Part shown: positions 63,323-64,000 of the stretch, one piece after another
How positions within the stretch are numbered: position 1 is the stretch's first letter
How the letters are laid out: every line of letters begins with the position of its first letter
Assembly: GCA_038142005.1 (NCBI GenBank)
Contig: JAYQJE010000001.1
Location: 868,001 to 932,000, forward strand
Direction of reading: 5' to 3'
Length of the DNA stretch: 64,000 nt
DNA from: SHAN690 sp023262195
GTDB taxonomy: Bacteria > Bacteroidota > Bacteroidia > Flavobacteriales_G > Salibacteraceae
Notes under the pieces: generated by a model
What the model saw: the letters and a program-made list of their open reading frames with translations, nothing else
Database searches by the model: none
Told to the model about the DNA's origin: nothing
Translations under genes and position numbers: made by a program

Positions 63323-63863
63323 TTATTTCAATAGTTCGTCAATTTGGCTTTGCACTTCACTAGATAGAACTGATTGCGAAGGCGGTATCATCGCCACAAG
63401 ATTTCCATCCTTGTCCAGCAAATATTTCTGAAAATTCCATTTCACTTTCGAATCCATGACTCCATTTTTCTCTTTTTCAGTCAAAAATTGATAAAGGGGT
63501 GCATATCGTTTCCTTTCACAGAAATCTTCGAGAACATTGGAAATGTCACCCCATAATTCTTCGTACAAAACTCCTTTATTTCTGAGTCTGTACCAGGTTC
63601 TTGGCCAGCAAAGTTATTTGCAGGAAAACCTAGAATTTCAAGGCCATCGGCATTTCTTTCATCATATAGTTTTTGTAGATCTTCATACTGTGGCGTTAGG
63701 CCACACTTGCTTGCACATTCACTATTAAAAGTGCCTTGCCTTTAAACTTTTCAAGACTCACATCTTCGCCCTCAAGACTCGTCATGGTGAATTGGTGAAT
63801 ACTATTTGAACTTGGGGCCGCCATTATTGCAGACAACATAATTATTGTGATAATTGATTTCAT
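63323..63863 (-). CDS. glutathione peroxidase family protein, two frameshifts
   Basis: About 180 aa. ATG 63863 gives MKSIITIIMLSAIMAAPSSN, a signal peptide, then IHQFTMTSLEGEDVSLEKFK and GKALLIVNV. A missing base near 63714 restores ASKCGLTPQYEDLQ with the peroxidatic Cys. LGFPANNFAGQEPG is the conserved Gln motif; a missing base in G4 at plus-strand 63496-63499 restores HPLYQFLTEKEKNG, leading to VKWNFQKYLLDKDGNLVAMI with the catalytic Trp/Asn. A thiol peroxidase exported to the envelope, probably thioredoxin-dependent. Confidence 0.88.
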
Positions 63864-63906
63864 CTTTCTTTATTTGAGCAGTTAACAATCTTAAACCAAT
63901 TTTAGT

Positions 63907-64000
63907 TTGGTATCGAATGCATTTGTATCAAAACTTGAAGCATTGCTGGGGTCTAAAATTGACTCGATTGAAGCCGTGCTTGGTGGAGATATTAATGATT
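63907..64000 (+). CDS. fructosamine kinase family protein (5' end, cut by the window)
   Basis: The frame from TTG 63907 (upstream context gives no clear ATG in frame) reads NAFVSKLEALLGSKIDSIEA and VLGGDINDAY-like text (VLGGDIND at the window edge). GGDIN is the start of the fructosamine/ketosamine-3-kinase fold, which phosphorylates sugar amines for deglycation. Only about 31 codons are visible, so start and identity are tentative. Confidence 0.5.
   Translation, partial: MVSNAFVSKLEALLGSKIDSIEAVLGGDIND

Overview
The window is chromosomal DNA of a member of the Bacteroidota, most likely the order Flavobacteriales. The evidence is: type IX secretion (T9SS) sorting domains of types A and B, a TonB-dependent receptor with a carboxypeptidase-like N-terminal module, -7 promoter elements of the TAnnTTTG type, a DnaG primase whose zinc ligands are replaced as in Flavobacteriia, DUF2480 next to SufE and a MIP18-family protein, and many small lipoproteins. 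I cannot place it to genus. No CRISPR array, rRNA operon, prophage or insertion sequence was seen.

Layout. 0-5.4 kb: DUF3817 protein, succinate-semialdehyde-type dehydrogenase, PlsC-like acyltransferase, and an SDR-VOC-rhodanese operon. 5.4-11.4 kb: DksA-like protein, RidA/2-aminomuconate-deaminase-like protein, the PdeM nuclease and Lhr-like helicase of the ligase-associated DNA-repair set, a coiled-coil protein, and a nucleotidyltransferase with a 48-aa partner ORF. 11.5-20 kb: mfd, asnS, rpoN and membrane proteins. 20-21.2 kb: lycopene cyclase and beta-carotene hydroxylase. 21.3-32 kb: an Omp28-like thioredoxin-fold lipoprotein, an ALDH7-type dehydrogenase, a T9SS protein, MscS, dnaG, TspO-like protein and pheT. 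32-40 kb: epimerase, CPBP protease, the exonuclease and DNA ligase that complete the repair set, tRNA-fMet, and paaY/paaZ of phenylacetate catabolism. 40-40.6 kb: two decayed gene remnants facing each other. 40.6-54 kb: an aminomuconate-semialdehyde-type dehydrogenase, two large T9SS proteins, a histidine kinase/response regulator pair, 3-hydroxyanthranilate dioxygenase and an amidophosphoribosyltransferase-like protein. 54-64 kb: LemA-TPM-TPM, a damaged TonB receptor, a six-gene overlapping operon panD-flippase-rfaE2-sufE-sufT-DUF2480, two tandem Cys-rich lipoproteins, tRNA-Ala followed by a GIY-YIG gene and a tRNA-like copy, glutathione peroxidase and the start of a fructosamine kinase.

A striking global property is that about 24 single- or double-base indels break about 20 genes, including essential ones (rpoN, dnaG, pheT, panD). 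Many lie in homopolymers, and ten lie in the last 7.5 kb. This pattern fits consensus sequencing error better than gene death, so each broken gene is annotated below as one CDS with its break given. True decay, with nonsense codons and missing ends, is seen only in the 40.0-40.6 kb remnants, perhaps at 32.0 kb, and possibly in the TonB receptor.

Functionally the region combines information processing, aromatic and amino-acid catabolism (kynurenine branch, phenylacetate, four aldehyde dehydrogenases), carotenoid formation and a secreted-protein repertoire. The most unusual element is the compact tRNA-Ala / GIY-YIG endonuclease / tRNA-like repeat unit at 62.87-63.31 kb.
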